From positions 744,001-808,000 of the forward strand of contig JAJTTP010000012.1 of the NCBI GenBank assembly GCA_023313575.1: a stretch of 64,000 nt of DNA, given 5' to 3'. The notes beneath the pieces were generated by a model. That model saw only the letters and a program-made list of their open reading frames with translations, was not told the origin of the DNA and made no database searches. Source of the stretch: Eutypella sp. D-1. Its lineage: Eukaryota > Ascomycota > Sordariomycetes > Xylariales > Diatrypaceae. The position numbers and the translations under genes were made by a program. Shown in pieces: positions 44,891-56,303 of the stretch (positions are counted from its first letter, which is position 1; each line of letters starts with the position of its first letter).

Positions 44891-47889
44891 AAAGTCGTCG
44901 TAGTGGGAGCTCGTGCACTGGTCGATGAAGAGAGTTTCGCTTGAAACTCCCCTGCAATCTTGTCCACACGATATATAACTCGTTACTGCGCGGGGATGAA
45001 GGCACGCTGATATGCCTGGATGAAAAGTTCACAAACCGGTTTAGTTCCTTATTTGATACCTATTTTTTCGTATAGCTGGTTTTCAAGAACATTTGTCTTT
45101 TTCCAATATAAAGCTCCGACATACCCGCCTGTGCCCATGTTTAGATCGACGAGCCTTTAGCGAGACGCTGCTGGATTATGAGGGGGCGTTGTGGTATAAA
45201 TACGTATGCGCATCTATGGCCTCTAGCTGCCTAGACAGCCGCCTAGCCGCCCAGCCGCGTAATGCCTGCTTCCCTTGCAGCCAAAGCTCCGAGGCCAGCC
45301 TACCAGTTACATAATAGACTTAGGTGTCCCTGACTCTAATCGATTTGAACTTTATGCCCGTCCCAATCGCGTACTCCTGCCCTAGGTAATAGGGCCCCAG
45401 GTAATAGGGCCCCCCATAGGGAGGTGCCAAGTGCCCCAACAGGGCCATTGCATTGCTAGAATTCTGAGTGTCTCTTATGTGAGTACACTACGAGATGCGT
45501 TTAATCCTAACGTGCCTACTACCACTTAACTTAACTTGCCACAGGTTCAGATTAATGTGACAAAAGACAAGGCCAAAAAACGACTCTTTTGACCTAGCAC
45601 CCGATAATGATGAGGTAGACCGTGCACCGTTCATATCGCTACGTCGCAGAGGGGAGAATACAGGGGATTCAAGGGCGGCGAAGGCGATCGTAGGCGGCAC
45701 GACAATCTCGCTGGGAAGTTAGCAGCCTGGTGCCAAGTGCATCGCCCCTTACAATTGGGACTAACGCATATCCGACCTCGCATCCACGGGCCTCCGCGAT
45801 ACGCTGTGCTGTTGCTATTCGGGACTTGCATATTACTACATGACTCGTCGTCTGACGGCCGCTGAGGCGTCGTGTATGAGGAAGCGTATCGAGTATGACG
45901 CCGCCACCGCCGTGTTCTGGAATAACTAAAAAGGGTTGGGTACCGACAGTGCCAGCTTTCCTGCGGATTTCAAGTTGATGCTGTGCCGCTGGGCAAACGA
46001 TACCTACATGTGTACGTGATGTTGAGCGGTATTGGCCCCAACCAAGTCGGTGACAAGGCTCCGGCGGCGGTACAGTCAGATTCGGGGCTCGCAGCGCACG
46101 GAGTGAACACTCTTAGGTGGGTGAGGGGATTTTCCGTAAATTTCCTACCACCGCGCGCCGTAACTGAAGCGTGAAATAGCTACCGCGATTTGCATCTTGC
46201 GTTGTATGAACGCCGAGTCACAAAGATTTACAGCAGCGGCACCTAGTATGATCATTCTTCCTGGCAATATGCATGGTAGCCAAGATCAATATTTTATAAT
46301 CTCAGCGGGCTGGTTGTAGGGAGTAGGGTTATCTTTCTTATTGTATGTGTGTATAATTATCATCGTGTTGGACCCCGCGTCTCCTTTCAACATATTTGGA
46401 CGTGGCGTGAAAGGGTCCAAGTCACATCCGTCCGTGGCGTGTCTCATCTATAAGTACGTCATGATATCCCCGGACTTACTACTACTAGCCCGCTAGTTAG
46501 TGTGCGAGTCGATATGGAACAAGGCACGTTCAATGTACCCAACTTTTGATTCCCTGTGTACGTAAGAGGGCATTGGCCGACACGGACATTTTCAGAGGTG
46601 GAGTGCCCTAGTCGACTGAACCTACAGATTCGTGATGCCGTTCACTGCAGTATAGGGAGTTAGTTCTCTCACCTAAAGAGGCGAGCGAGGATGGAAGCAT
46701 TAAATACGTAAAAGTGAAAAGGGGACGAAAAAGGAGCGAGGAAAGAGAGAAGTCTAGCTTAGGAAATTTCCCTGCTCCTGAAACGTGGCCAGGGGTGTTT
46801 TACTAGCATACGGGGAAGATCAGCGCTTAAAAGGTCTCGAGTAGTGGCTCGGATTTACGGGGCCCCGGCAGGGCCAATGGTCCTGGGTTTCCCACACTTC
46901 CCTTCCCCCTACTAACTCAGTACTATGTGCCCTAATAATGGCAACCCGCCGCTCGCGTTTCCAACCGGAGCCGTTTCATGACGGCCCCAGGGCCGCGTCA
47001 ACTTGCACAGCCTCAGACGCTTCGTCCTTATCCTGCGTTCTCTTTTTTCTTTGTCCCACGCGCATGGGAGGAGAGCCGGGAAGCATGCGGAGGGGGGCCC
47101 TGTTGGGGGTCTTATTTCTTTCCCTCTTAATAGCTAATCTTTCACTATCGAGATCTACGGCCCACTGGGCTTGGCACTCCAGCACGCTTCTGGACTCCTG
47201 TCTGTCAGACAGGCACTTGGACTCGCCGACAGGGGGCGTTTGGCTGTGTTGAACGTTGTGCGGCGGCGGAAACGGCCCCATCATCCATGTACTAAGCTGC
47301 TATTCTATTATGTGTTTCTTCTTGTTCTCGTTTCCTTCTACTACATGCGTTTTGTGATTCTGGGACTTACACCTAAGAATTCACCTTTCTTTCTTCTCAT
47401 CACCTTCTCTTTCATCCGAACGCTTCTAGATTGAAGCTTCGTTCATTCAAGACTGGGCAGTGCGACGGTCACTCTTTTTTCTTCTTCTATCCTCTATAAT
47501 CATTCCTTTTTCTTCACTATATACGGTTTTTTTCTTCTTTCCTTGCCCCTTTGTCTGTACGAGCTCGCTTCGGATCGAGCTCCTTTGTAATACGTTCTCT
47601 TCGTTGGTCCTGGTGACATTGTGCCGCTCACCCGCAGGCCCCGCCCCGCCCTATCCGACTTCTTCGGGTTTCTAGAGCTAGACGCGAGTTGGCTGTTGGT
47701 GAGAGCAAAAAGGAGGCTTAGACAAGTCCTCCGACTGTTTATTTCTCTCCCGGGAGGAGGTCATGTGCTGTTCCTAAGCCTAATAATCACAATACCAATT
47801 TTCACCTGCTTCGACCCCGTACGCGGTCGAATTCGCTCTTTTGCTTCTTTTGCTGTCCCATTATACAAAATTTTTTTCCCTTACACAAA
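44891..47889. other. 3-kb intergenic region, with pyrimidine-rich leader
   Basis: No family or exon chain is recognisable. A short direct duplication (AGGTAATAGGGCCCC, twice) lies at about 45384-45412. The last 850 bp (about 47030-47889) is markedly C/T-rich on the plus strand and probably holds the promoter and long leader of the GH76 gene. A 104-codon frame at 46938-47252 with a hydrophobic stretch lies there and might be an upstream ORF, but nothing supports it as a gene. Confidence 0.5.
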
Positions 47890-49431
47890 ATGCGCATAGA
47901 CTGGCGGTTTGCGGGCGTCCTCAGCCTGCTCACAAGTGGAGTGCGTGGCATCGAGGTTGACTGGAACGATGATGGTAGGTTTTTGTCTACGAGGCCACGA
48001 GGAGTAGCATGTTAGCCAGAGAACCACTGCTAACGATCGCAGCATCTGTCAAGGAGGCGGCGAGCACCATCGCTTTCGGCCTATTAAAGTACTACACCGG
48101 AAACAACACGGGTGACGTGCCGGGAAACCTGCCCGATCCGTATTTCTGTACGTGACAAAACCGTCCCACCACCCAGCGTCTACACGGCCCGATTTTCATG
48201 GCCAATCTCGTTTATATGCTAACGTTGTGCAACAGGGTGGGAGGCAGGAGCCATGTTCGGCACCTTGATTGACTACTGGTACTACACAGGGGACGAGACA
48301 TACAACGAGGTGACGATGCAGGCGATACAGCATCAGGTGGGGCTAGATCAGGACTTCATGCCGGAGAACCAGACGAACACGCTGGGAAACGACGATCAGG
48401 GGTTCTGGGCGCTGTCGGCGATGATGGCGGTGGAGACGAACTTCGAGAACCCGCCCGAGGACCAGCCGCAGTGGCTGGCGCTGGTGCAGGCGGTCTTTAA
48501 CGAGTACGTCGAGCGGTGGAACGAGGAGACGGTGTGCGACGGCGGGCTGCGGTGGCAGATCTTCCCGTTCAACAACGGCTTCAACTACAAGAACTCCATC
48601 TCCAACGGGTGCTTCTTCAATCTCGCCGCGCGCCTGGCCCGGTACACGGGCAACGAGACGTACGGCGACTGGGCCGGCACCGTGTGGAGCTGGATGGAGA
48701 AGCACGAGTTCATCGACAAGCAGTTCAACGTGTACGACGGCGCGCAGATCAAGAACGACTGCAACGACCACGACTCGACGCAGTGGTCCTACAACGCCGG
48801 CATCTTCCTGCAGGGCGCCGCCATGATGTACAACTTCACGGGCGGCGATGAGCGCTGGGAGACGCGGGTCAAGGGCCTGCTGAGCCGCACGCGCGAGCAC
48901 TTTTTCGAGCCGGACGGCGTGGTGGTGGAGCGGGCGTGCGAGCCCTCGCGGACCTGCAACCTCGATCAGCAGACGTTCAAGGGCTACTTGATGCGGTGGA
49001 TGGCGTCGACGGCGCAGATGGTGCCCTTCGCATTCGAGGACATCATGCCGCTCATCAAGACGAACGCGGAGGCGGCGGCGCAGCAATGTTCGGGGACGAC
49101 GGGGGCGCCGGAATTCAAGGGCGAGCCCGGCACCGCGTGCGGGTTCAGCTGGCAGAAGCGCGCCGAGTTCGACGGCCTCGTCGGCGTCGGCGAGCAGATG
49201 AGCGCCCTCTCCGCCATGCAGTACTCACTGATCCGCGCCGACACGCCTACCGCCCTGACCGCCGATACCGGCGGCACCTCCGAGGGCAACCCCGGCGGCG
49301 GTGCCCCCACCATGGACAAGATGCCCCACATGGAGCCCATCGGCACCAAGGACAGGGTAGCCGCCGGCTTCCTGACCACCGCCGTCGTGCTGGGCGTGCT
49401 GGGAGGGAGCGCATTCCTCATCAAGGAGTAG
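47890..49431 (+). CDS. GPI-anchored GH76 protein (Dfg5/Dcw1 type)
   Basis: Three exons (47890-47974, 48043-48147, 48236-49431) encode about 461 residues. The first exon gives a signal peptide (MRIDWRFAGVLSLLTSGVRG). The GH76 barrel follows: YWWEAGAMFGTLIDYW across the second join, and LGNDDQGFWALSAMMAVE, where the Asp pair near residue 115 is the expected catalytic DD. Other conserved parts are GGLRWQIFPFNNGFNYKNSI and FLQGAAMMYNFTGG. The C-terminus has a Gly/Thr/Ser linker, then a hydrophobic segment (FLTTAVVLGVLGGSAFLI), as expected for a GPI signal. Fungal Dfg5/Dcw1 proteins act at the plasma membrane in linking GPI-anchored mannoproteins to the cell wall. Family and catalytic pair are clear; substrate is inferred. 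Confidence 0.94.
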
Positions 49432-49955
49432 TATAAGCGATCGGACTTATGTTTTGTAATTTCTATGCGAGCAAATACCCTCTACTTGGCACGAGAATAC
49501 CTACGCCTGGCAACAAAAAAAGAAACGTTCTCGGAATAGTAGTAGTTCTTCATGTGTACACTAGACCCATCTGGAATGACTTTATGAACCATCTTCGTGG
49601 ACATACTTTTCGGCTTGACGGCGTTGGTGTTGGTTGGATACGGCTTTGAGAGCTGGGAGATTTGGACATCTGCTGGCATATTACCCGAAAATAGAAGGGG
49701 ACTCCTCTTTACCACCATTTAAGATAGCCACCTATGATCATAATACCAATGTCGAACTTACGTACCAGATCCTGACCCTGTTATCGTACAAAGTGTGATA
49801 CTTCATATTCAACACCTTTGCTGTGGTTTTCACGAATGGATGTACATTGCTTCCGCATGCTCGTCGTTTACAACCTGGTGGGGCTTTACACCTGCATTCT
49901 CATGCTTCATACCTAATCATACATGCGGCTCCCAAGCCGACACTCTAAAAATCGG
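49432..49955. other. Convergent 3' flanks of GH76 and mtIF3
   Basis: About 520 bp of 3' flanking DNA between two convergent genes. It contains no supportable frame. Confidence 0.6.
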
Positions 49956-50900
49956 TCACGAATTTTCCTCAGCCGCCTCATCCCCGCCCTTCCGCGCCAG
50001 CCGATCTTTCTCCTGCGCCTCTAACTCGTCCCTCTTCTTCTTCGAGGGGCCCTCGAAGACGAGCTTGACGACGCCGCCGACCTCGCCCTCCATGCGCTTG
50101 GTCTGGCGGGCGCCGGGGACCTGTTCGACGGCGGCGTGGACGGCGTCGAACACGGCCTGGGCTTCCTCGCGGAGGGCGGGGCGGCCGCGGCGCTTCTTGG
50201 CCAGGATGATCTCGACGGTGAACCCTTTGCCGAGGAACTCGCGCAGGCGGCGCATCTTGTGCTCGAGGTCGTGCGCGGCAATGGCCCAATTCAGCTCCAG
50301 CTCCTTGGTGCTGACGGCCCTCGCACGCGCTTGTTTGCGCACTTCCTCCTCGGCTAGACGCGCGGCCTCCTTGTCGATGAGCTTGCAGACGGCGGCTTCG
50401 CCCTCGATGTCGTCGTCGTCGATATCCCACGCGTTCGTGTCTTTCTTTACGTCCTCGCCGCCCTCCCCCTCATTTTCTTGCGCCTCCCGTTCCGCCTCCC
50501 GCTTCAACTCTGCCGGCGGCCGCGCCACCATCTCCAGGCGGTGAGTCTCGAGGTCCATACGGCGCAGCACGCGCTCAAGACGCTGGGGCTCGGAGAGCGA
50601 GCCGTCCTCCTGCACCACTTTTACCCATTTGTAGGGGATCGCATCGTTCGCCGGCCGCTGCTTCTGCAGACCCCTGCCATATTCGCGCTTCCGGAGCGGC
50701 GACGTGGTCGCGAACGTGCGCGTCGTCGCTGCCGATGATGCCGCTAATATCCTCGCATGCCGCAGGGGTGGCCGGGTCGTCGTCGCTGTATTCCGGAGGA
50801 GAAGAGGGGAGAGGCGGCGGGGTACTGAGGAAGAGATGGAGCTCGAAAGGAAGAAGACCTGGCCCAGGGCTCGCGCGGGCGAGAATGGCGGCTGACGCAT
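49956..50900 (-). CDS. Mitochondrial translation initiation factor 3
   Basis: A single exon of 314 codons starts at ATG 50900. The first 70 or so residues are rich in Arg, Ser, Ala and Thr with almost no acidic residues, a typical mitochondrial presequence. An IF3 N-domain follows with NDAIPYKWVKVVQEDGSLSE and RLERVLRRMDLETHRLEMVA. After an acidic, fungal-type linker comes the IF3 C-domain: KELELNWAIAAHDLEHKMRR and FLGKGFTVEIILAKKRRG. IF3 binds the small mitochondrial ribosomal subunit and helps select initiator tRNA and start codon. The divergence from bacterial IF3 is normal for fungal mitochondria. The gene is divergent from Imp1, another mitochondrial gene, across a 0.93-kb spacer. Confidence 0.9.
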   Translation of the reverse strand: MRQPPFSPARALGQVFFLSSSISSSVPRRLSPLLLRNTATTTRPPLRHARILAASSAATTRTFATTSPLRKREYGRGLQKQRPANDAIPYKWVKVVQEDGSLSEPQRLERVLRRMDLETHRLEMVARPPAELKREAEREAQENEGEGGEDVKKDTNAWDIDDDDIEGEAAVCKLIDKEAARLAEEEVRKQARARAVSTKELELNWAIAAHDLEHKMRRLREFLGKGFTVEIILAKKRRGRPALREEAQAVFDAVHAAVEQVPGARQTKRMEGEVGGVVKLVFEGPSKKKRDELEAQEKDRLARKGGDEAAEENS

Positions 50901-51827
50901 TTTGTCCCTCCCCCACTTCTTGGGCCTGTTTTGATATTCTTAAAGAAGTCACAGTGTGATGTCGGCTAGGGCGGAAGGTGTATTTTATACCCTACTTTTG
51001 GAGAATAGTTGCATGCAGGTGAGTGGCAGTGACGTCTTTTCTGGTCCATGTGAATACCTAAGTATGTAAACATTAGGTAGGAAGCTCTAATCGCATGGGA
51101 GCTATCGCTAAACTATTTTAATTCTTTTCGCTGCGGGGCTCGGAAGTTATACACCATGTAACCTGACTCACGGAGTATACCTACGGTTAGGCGTCAATTG
51201 GCCAATCATAACGAAGCAGATCAACCTAAACCAACTTGAAACAGGGGATCAGTTTAAAGGCTAGTGGGGTCCTATCGACGAATTCAACATCAGATAGGAA
51301 CTGCTTCGTACTTGATACATCGATACATGGTGAGGGAAGACTAATAAACCTTGAACTACAGCACCTTCTATCGCCAAAAGAAAATTTCAGAAACCAGTCT
51401 GAGAATGACCTGATGGGTGGTCGCCTCTCTAGTTCCACCAGAGGCACCCGTGATGTCACGCATTCGTTTTGTGCGTGATCAGAGCATAAAGACGGTTCCC
51501 CATTTCACGGACAATTCATAAGGAGCAAGAACCGCCGGACCGGCGAACCCCATTCATCACTTGACGGTCTCGACCCGCATTACTCTCTCGCACGCTCAAC
51601 TTTGGGTTGCGTACACTTTTGCATAACCAGTTACATAACTACGAAAGTAGATACGTAGTCGGTGCGATCGTCTTCACTGGGTTTAAGTTCTCGCCATCCC
51701 GGCTCTTCCCAGCCCTCAGGCCCCCTAACCCACAAAAAAGGGGGAAGGCACGAAGCAACGAATACTGCAAACGGCCGCGCGCCCTAACCCTAGCCCAAGA
51801 CCGCTTCCGAGGAGGAGGAGGACACCA
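50901..51827. other. Divergent promoter region of mtIF3 and Imp1
   Basis: This 927-bp region separates two divergent genes for mitochondrial proteins. Short frames on both strands have no family support. It may act as a shared promoter, but no factor site is recognised with confidence. Confidence 0.55.
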
Positions 51828-52577
51828 ATGCCCGCGACCTCCTCCGTGTTCCGGGGCCACCCGTTCCGGGTGGCGCTGTGGACGCTGAAGGGGGTGGCGC
51901 TGGCACACGTGGGGTTCACACACGTGGTTTCCGCAGCGCCGGGGTGGGGTCCGTCGATGCTGCCGACGTTCCTGGTCGACGGGCAGTGGTTCGTAGTGGA
52001 CCGGCGATGCCGCCGGGGCCGCGGCGTCGCCGTCGGCGACTGCGTGCTCTACGCCATCCCCGTCGTCTCCCCCGGCACCACGGGAGGCGGCACCGAGGGC
52101 GTCAAGCGCGTCGTGGGCTTGCCGGGCGATTACGTGCTGCTTAATTCGCCTGGTGCTAAGAGCGAGGCTATGATGCAGGTTAGTTCCCCCCATCCCCCCC
52201 CTTTCCCATGCTCCCAAGCCTCATTGCCCTCCGGGACATCACCATCCCCCCACGTCAAATTCCAAGAATTTCTCAAGAAGCGCGCATGTATCTAACTTCC
52301 GACATCTGTCCATCGTCCCTCCGCGCAGGTACCCCCCGGCCACTGCTACATCACGGGGGACAATCTGCCGTGGTCGCGCGACAGCCGGGATTTCGGCCCG
52401 CTGCCCATGGCGCTGATCAAGGGCCGCGTCACGCACACCATCATGTCACGCGGCGCCAACGGCGGTGACGGCGGCAGTGGGAGTTCATGGTGGCCGCCTA
52501 GCTGGCTCACGAGGGTGGAGAACGGGCTTGTGCCCGCACCCGCGGACGCGTCGTCGACCCCGGATGCCTTCCGGTGA
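51828..52577 (+). CDS. IMP1: Mitochondrial inner membrane protease subunit 1
   Basis: Two exons, 51828-52178 and 52329-52577, encode about 199 residues; the intron has a GTTAGT donor and a phase-0 join. This is an S26-type signal peptidase. The nucleophile lies in GWGPSMLPT (S43) and the general-base Lys in GVKRVVGLPGD (K93). The GDNLPWSRDSRDFGPLPMAL segment matches the conserved GDN-SxDSR-GP box. The context of the Ser, the spacing to the Lys and the PPGHCYITGDN segment favour Imp1 over Imp2. Imp1 cleaves presequences of proteins sorted to the intermembrane space and is anchored in the inner membrane by an N-terminal segment. The C-terminal tail is slightly extended and Gly/Ser-rich. Confidence 0.92.
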
Positions 52578-54118
52578 AAGAGATATGAGAGCATGTTGTC
52601 GGGTGGGGAGCTGCCGCTGACGCACGCACACGTGAACATATACCCAACCCTACACATACACATACACAAAAAGGAAGATAGATTTCCATCTGCGGGGAAT
52701 AATACCCGGGTGGATGAACGAAACATGCATATTTGCTTCCCTTCACTCCTCTCAACACCCATCAACCCCCCCCAGTGGTCCCACGCCTACCGCGCGAGTC
52801 ACGCCAGACTTCATTTATGTACTTGCTAGACAAGGATCGCAGATACACATACTTGCGTTACCGCCTACAGATTGCGCAGATGGGGTCAATCAATCGTCCC
52901 TCGAGAAAAAAAAGGGAGGGGGGGGGAGTCGCGGCTTTCCAAGACCGGGGTTTTCTCTCATGCCAGGAGTGGAGTCATGTTGGTAGTGGGGGAGGAGAGG
53001 AGAGATCTTTGCATTTCTTTATCTATTTATCTATTTATCCATTTTCCTATATTTTCGTTCCTTCATGTCATCCATTTTCTTCATTCATATATATATGTAT
53101 ATATCTATCTATATTTCGGGTTGGTGGTGGTGGGTTTAAGGGTCCGCGTCCCGTCCGTCCGAGGAAGAGAGGATAGATGGGGGGGATGGGATGGGGCATG
53201 GGGCATGGCATATGTAAACATTTACAGAGGTGTGTGGTTTGGGTTTCATCATGAGTTGGGAGTGGGTTTGGTTTGGTTAGTAGATACAATCTAATTATGT
53301 AGATGTTAAAGAATAAAAAGGTTGTACCTAGCCATGAGAGAGGGGGAGGGGAGAGGTTTGGTCTGGTTAGGTTCAGGCGCGGCCGAGGAGGCCGGGGACC
53401 TAACCTCTCCTCTGTCGGGGCAGGCTGGTAGGCGTCTTGTCTTCGCTCGTCCTATCCGCCTTGTCTGTGGCAAGGGGGGGGGGGGGGGGTCGTCTTCCCG
53501 TGCAGATAGACTCACGTCACCCGAGACAAATCAATAATACAAGACAGACAGAAGTGAACAAAGCTACAGACTTTATTCCATTTTTCTTCCCGCCAACCAT
53601 GATTCCAATTCCGTCTTGATTACACAACAACATTGCGCGACTTCGATCCCCCCCACCCCCCGTTCCTCGTCTTGTCAACTTGGCAATCATGGAACCAGAA
53701 TCTGGCAGGACGAGAGGGGGCGGATTTAAAATGAAACCCCCGCCCCCCAAAAGTCGACAGTATCCTCCTTTCCCCCTCCCTCCTGCACATAACACAGTTC
53801 TCTGAAATCCACCATCTGCCGCGGGTAGTGTACGCGTCTAGTAATGAGCAAGACTCAACGAACATGAGGGGGGAGGGTAGGGGCCTGTCATTGTTGGCAG
53901 GCCCTCCACTATCACCCGCCTTGTGCAATACATATGCCAGCTTAATATAAAATTTACGCCTTGAACACCCCGCCTTGCCGCCATGACCACGGATGCTAGA
54001 GGAAGGAAAACAAAAAGGGAATGAAAACAAGAACAGGCATAACCTAAAACATGCTGCTGCTGCTGCTGATAACCAGTGGGAAATGGGGACGCAGTGCTTA
54101 GACGGCACAAGACTGCGT
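52578..54118. other. Convergent 3' flanks of Imp1 and Vac8
   Basis: About 1.5 kb with simple repeats but no gene. It contains CTAT/TATC-type repeats near 53020-53115 and a G16 run at 53474-53489. Several frames of up to 160 codons read low-complexity sequence and lack family features. Confidence 0.55.
53474..53489. repeat. G16 homopolymer
   Basis: Sixteen consecutive G residues on the plus strand lie between the Imp1 and Vac8 genes. Such a tract can form G-quadruplex structures and is a frequent site of length error in assemblies. Confidence 0.9.
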
Positions 54119-56303
54119 TTACCCTTCGATATGGGCCTTCGACTGGCCTTGGCCGAGGAATTCGAGGCAGCGCTGGGCCAGGTTGATGACCTCGCCCTCG
54201 TCGTCCTCTTCGAACTCGTGTTCTGACTCGACTTGCCGGTTGGCGATCTGCTTGATCATGCTCACGATCTCGTCCGACTTCCCAATAAGCCCGATCAGGG
54301 TCTTATCTTCCGATTCGAGCAGCTGGAGAAGGGTCCAGATCGCGATGTGTTGGAACGTAGCATCGCCGCTGGCTAGGAACCTGCTAAGATAGCCGTGAAT
54401 ACCTCCATCTGGCGACGACCAGTCCTGAATGAAGATCGAATAATCGCCAACTATTGATCTGTTAGCATATCGATCGGGCAGGGAAAAGGGGTCATTTGTA
54501 CCTTTTGAAGACAAGTTCCCCAGTGCGGCCGCACTGTTTCCTTGAACCTCGATACTCGGTGAATGCGTCAGCGGGATGAGAACCTCGAATACCCCGAGGT
54601 TCAGAAGATGTGTCTTAAGATCGTCCGATAGTGCTAGGACAGCGATGGCGGCTGTCATCTCAGACTGCACTGTGACGGGGACCTCCAGAACCAACTGCTT
54701 GCACTTCTGTACCGCGCCAGCTTCCAACACCAAAGCCTTGTTCCTATCCGAACTCGCGGCAAGGTTTCTAAGGGTCGAGATAGCATGGCATTGGATCTCT
54801 TCGTTATCGGTAGTGCCCAGCAGGTCGACCAGTGGCTTCAAGAACCCGGCTTCGATGATCGGTGACTCGTTGTGGGGATGGATCGAAATGTTCCGTATGC
54901 AGGCAACGGCTGAGAGGATCAACGGAAGATACGAAGACTGGAGCAGACGTAACAAAGAGTTGAGACCTCCGGCCCGGACAATATCCAGCTGGTACTTCTC
55001 GTCGGAAGCTAGGTTGCGAAGTGCTAGTGCGGCCTGGCATTGTACCTTGGGTGACGAGGAGTCCATAAGGTTGACCAACGACTGTACCAGTTTCGGCTCC
55101 GAAGCCGCAAGCTTGCGGCGGTTGTTGGCGTCAACGGCAATGTTGCTCAAGGCCGTAGTACAGTAGTATTGTACGTCAACGTCGGGGGAAGAGAGAAGTT
55201 GGACAAGAACAGGAATAGCGCCGGCATTGACCAACTGCTGACGATTCTCATCTGCGCACGACGTTAGATGATACCCAAAAATGTAGAGCTGGAGTTAGAC
55301 CTAGCACGTACCTGAGTGCGTCATGTTGAGCAAGGCTCCCGTCGCATTCCGCTGCACTCTCATGTCTCTCGATTTTGCCAACTTCGTGAGCGGACCCAAA
55401 GCACCGGATCGCGCGATCTTAGCCTTGTTCTCTTCGTGGGTCGCCAGGTTGGTGATGCATCCCACGGCGTTGCACTGAACCTCGACATTTGCGGACAGCA
55501 TTTGCCGAATAAGGGGTGTCAATCCTCCGAGTTGGACAATCGAAACCTTGTTCTCGGCTATCCATATATGTAAGTATCGACCTATGTCGGCGTATATTTG
55601 GTTAATACGTACTGTTAACGGCGAGGTTACCCAGAGCGGCGCTGGCAGCTCTTTGGACCTCGATGTCGGGACTCTGCAGGAGGAATAGGATCGGTTCGAG
55701 AGTGTCTCGATCAACCTCGCGGACATCTGATACCAGGTCAGTATAAAATAACGATGACTGATGATTATGGCCAGGTTGGACGAAATGTGGGCGAAATGGG
55801 TGTTTTGATAAATGACGTAAGTTCGGTTGGTTGATGATCGGGGCTCATGTATTGACGCAACAATTTGTCGTCCCATCCATCCATCCATCGACACGTACCT
55901 CTCTCCGTGATCTCCGCGAAAGTTAAACTGGCACTCCTCTGCAAATCTATGTTGTCGGAGAAGACGAGGGTGCTTAGGGCCCGAAGCGGCTCGCCGGAAA
56001 AGAAGTCGGTCTCGCCCCGCTATGAATCATGTCAGCCTACTGCCTTTCGGGATACTGAAGAGCTACGTCATATCGAGAACCAACATTTTCGAGATATTGA
56101 AGGAGATCGGCGACGGCTTCCCGCTCGCTATCGGCCAAGACGGGCTCGTATAGTCCATCGTTGGACTTCCCTATAATGATTTAAGCCCTTATCTTTCCAA
56201 AGTAACCGCGTATGTCCAAGCGCGTTGTAGTGGGGGGGGGGGGGGGGGATAAGGAATAAATACCTCCACAGCATGGCTGGCAGACCGACAAGCAGACACC
56301 CAT
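54119..56303 (-). CDS. VAC8: Vacuolar armadillo-repeat protein Vac8
   Basis: Seven exons (56303-56264, 56170-56085, 56019-55899, 55726-55613, 55557-55312, 55251-54502, 54450-54119) encode about 562 residues, the usual Vac8 length. Every phase matches. The first exon encodes [12 protein letters not shown]: Gly2 for N-myristoylation and Cys at 4, 8, 11 and 12 for palmitoylation, which anchor Vac8 to the vacuole. ARM repeats fill about residues 40-520 (for example [15 protein letters not shown] and [20 protein letters not shown]). Vac8 is a hub for vacuole inheritance, nucleus-vacuole junctions and selective autophagy. The last intron is 51 nt, a multiple of three without an in-frame stop, so retention would insert 17 residues. 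The first intron contains a G17 run (C17 in the transcript). Confidence 0.95.
56232..56248. repeat. G17 homopolymer in the first Vac8 intron
   Basis: Seventeen G residues on the plus strand lie in the 93-nt first intron of Vac8, which is transcribed from the minus strand, so the pre-mRNA holds a C17 tract. It sits about 15 nt downstream of the donor. Confidence 0.9.

Noticed and set aside
46938..47252. 104-codon frame with an ATG and a hydrophobic stretch
   Set aside because: No family, no support from context beyond the pyrimidine-rich leader; may be an upstream ORF only.
48343..49086. 247-codon minus-strand frame inside the GH76 gene
   Set aside because: It lies antisense to an exon with an intact GH76 catalytic domain and reads as Arg/Leu/Val/His-rich sequence, typical of a GC-rich codon shadow.
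54451..54501. Treating the 51 bp as coding sequence of Vac8
   Set aside because: Known Vac8 proteins read directly from LSSK to VGDY, and the segment has donor, GCTAAC branch and TAG acceptor signals of an intron.
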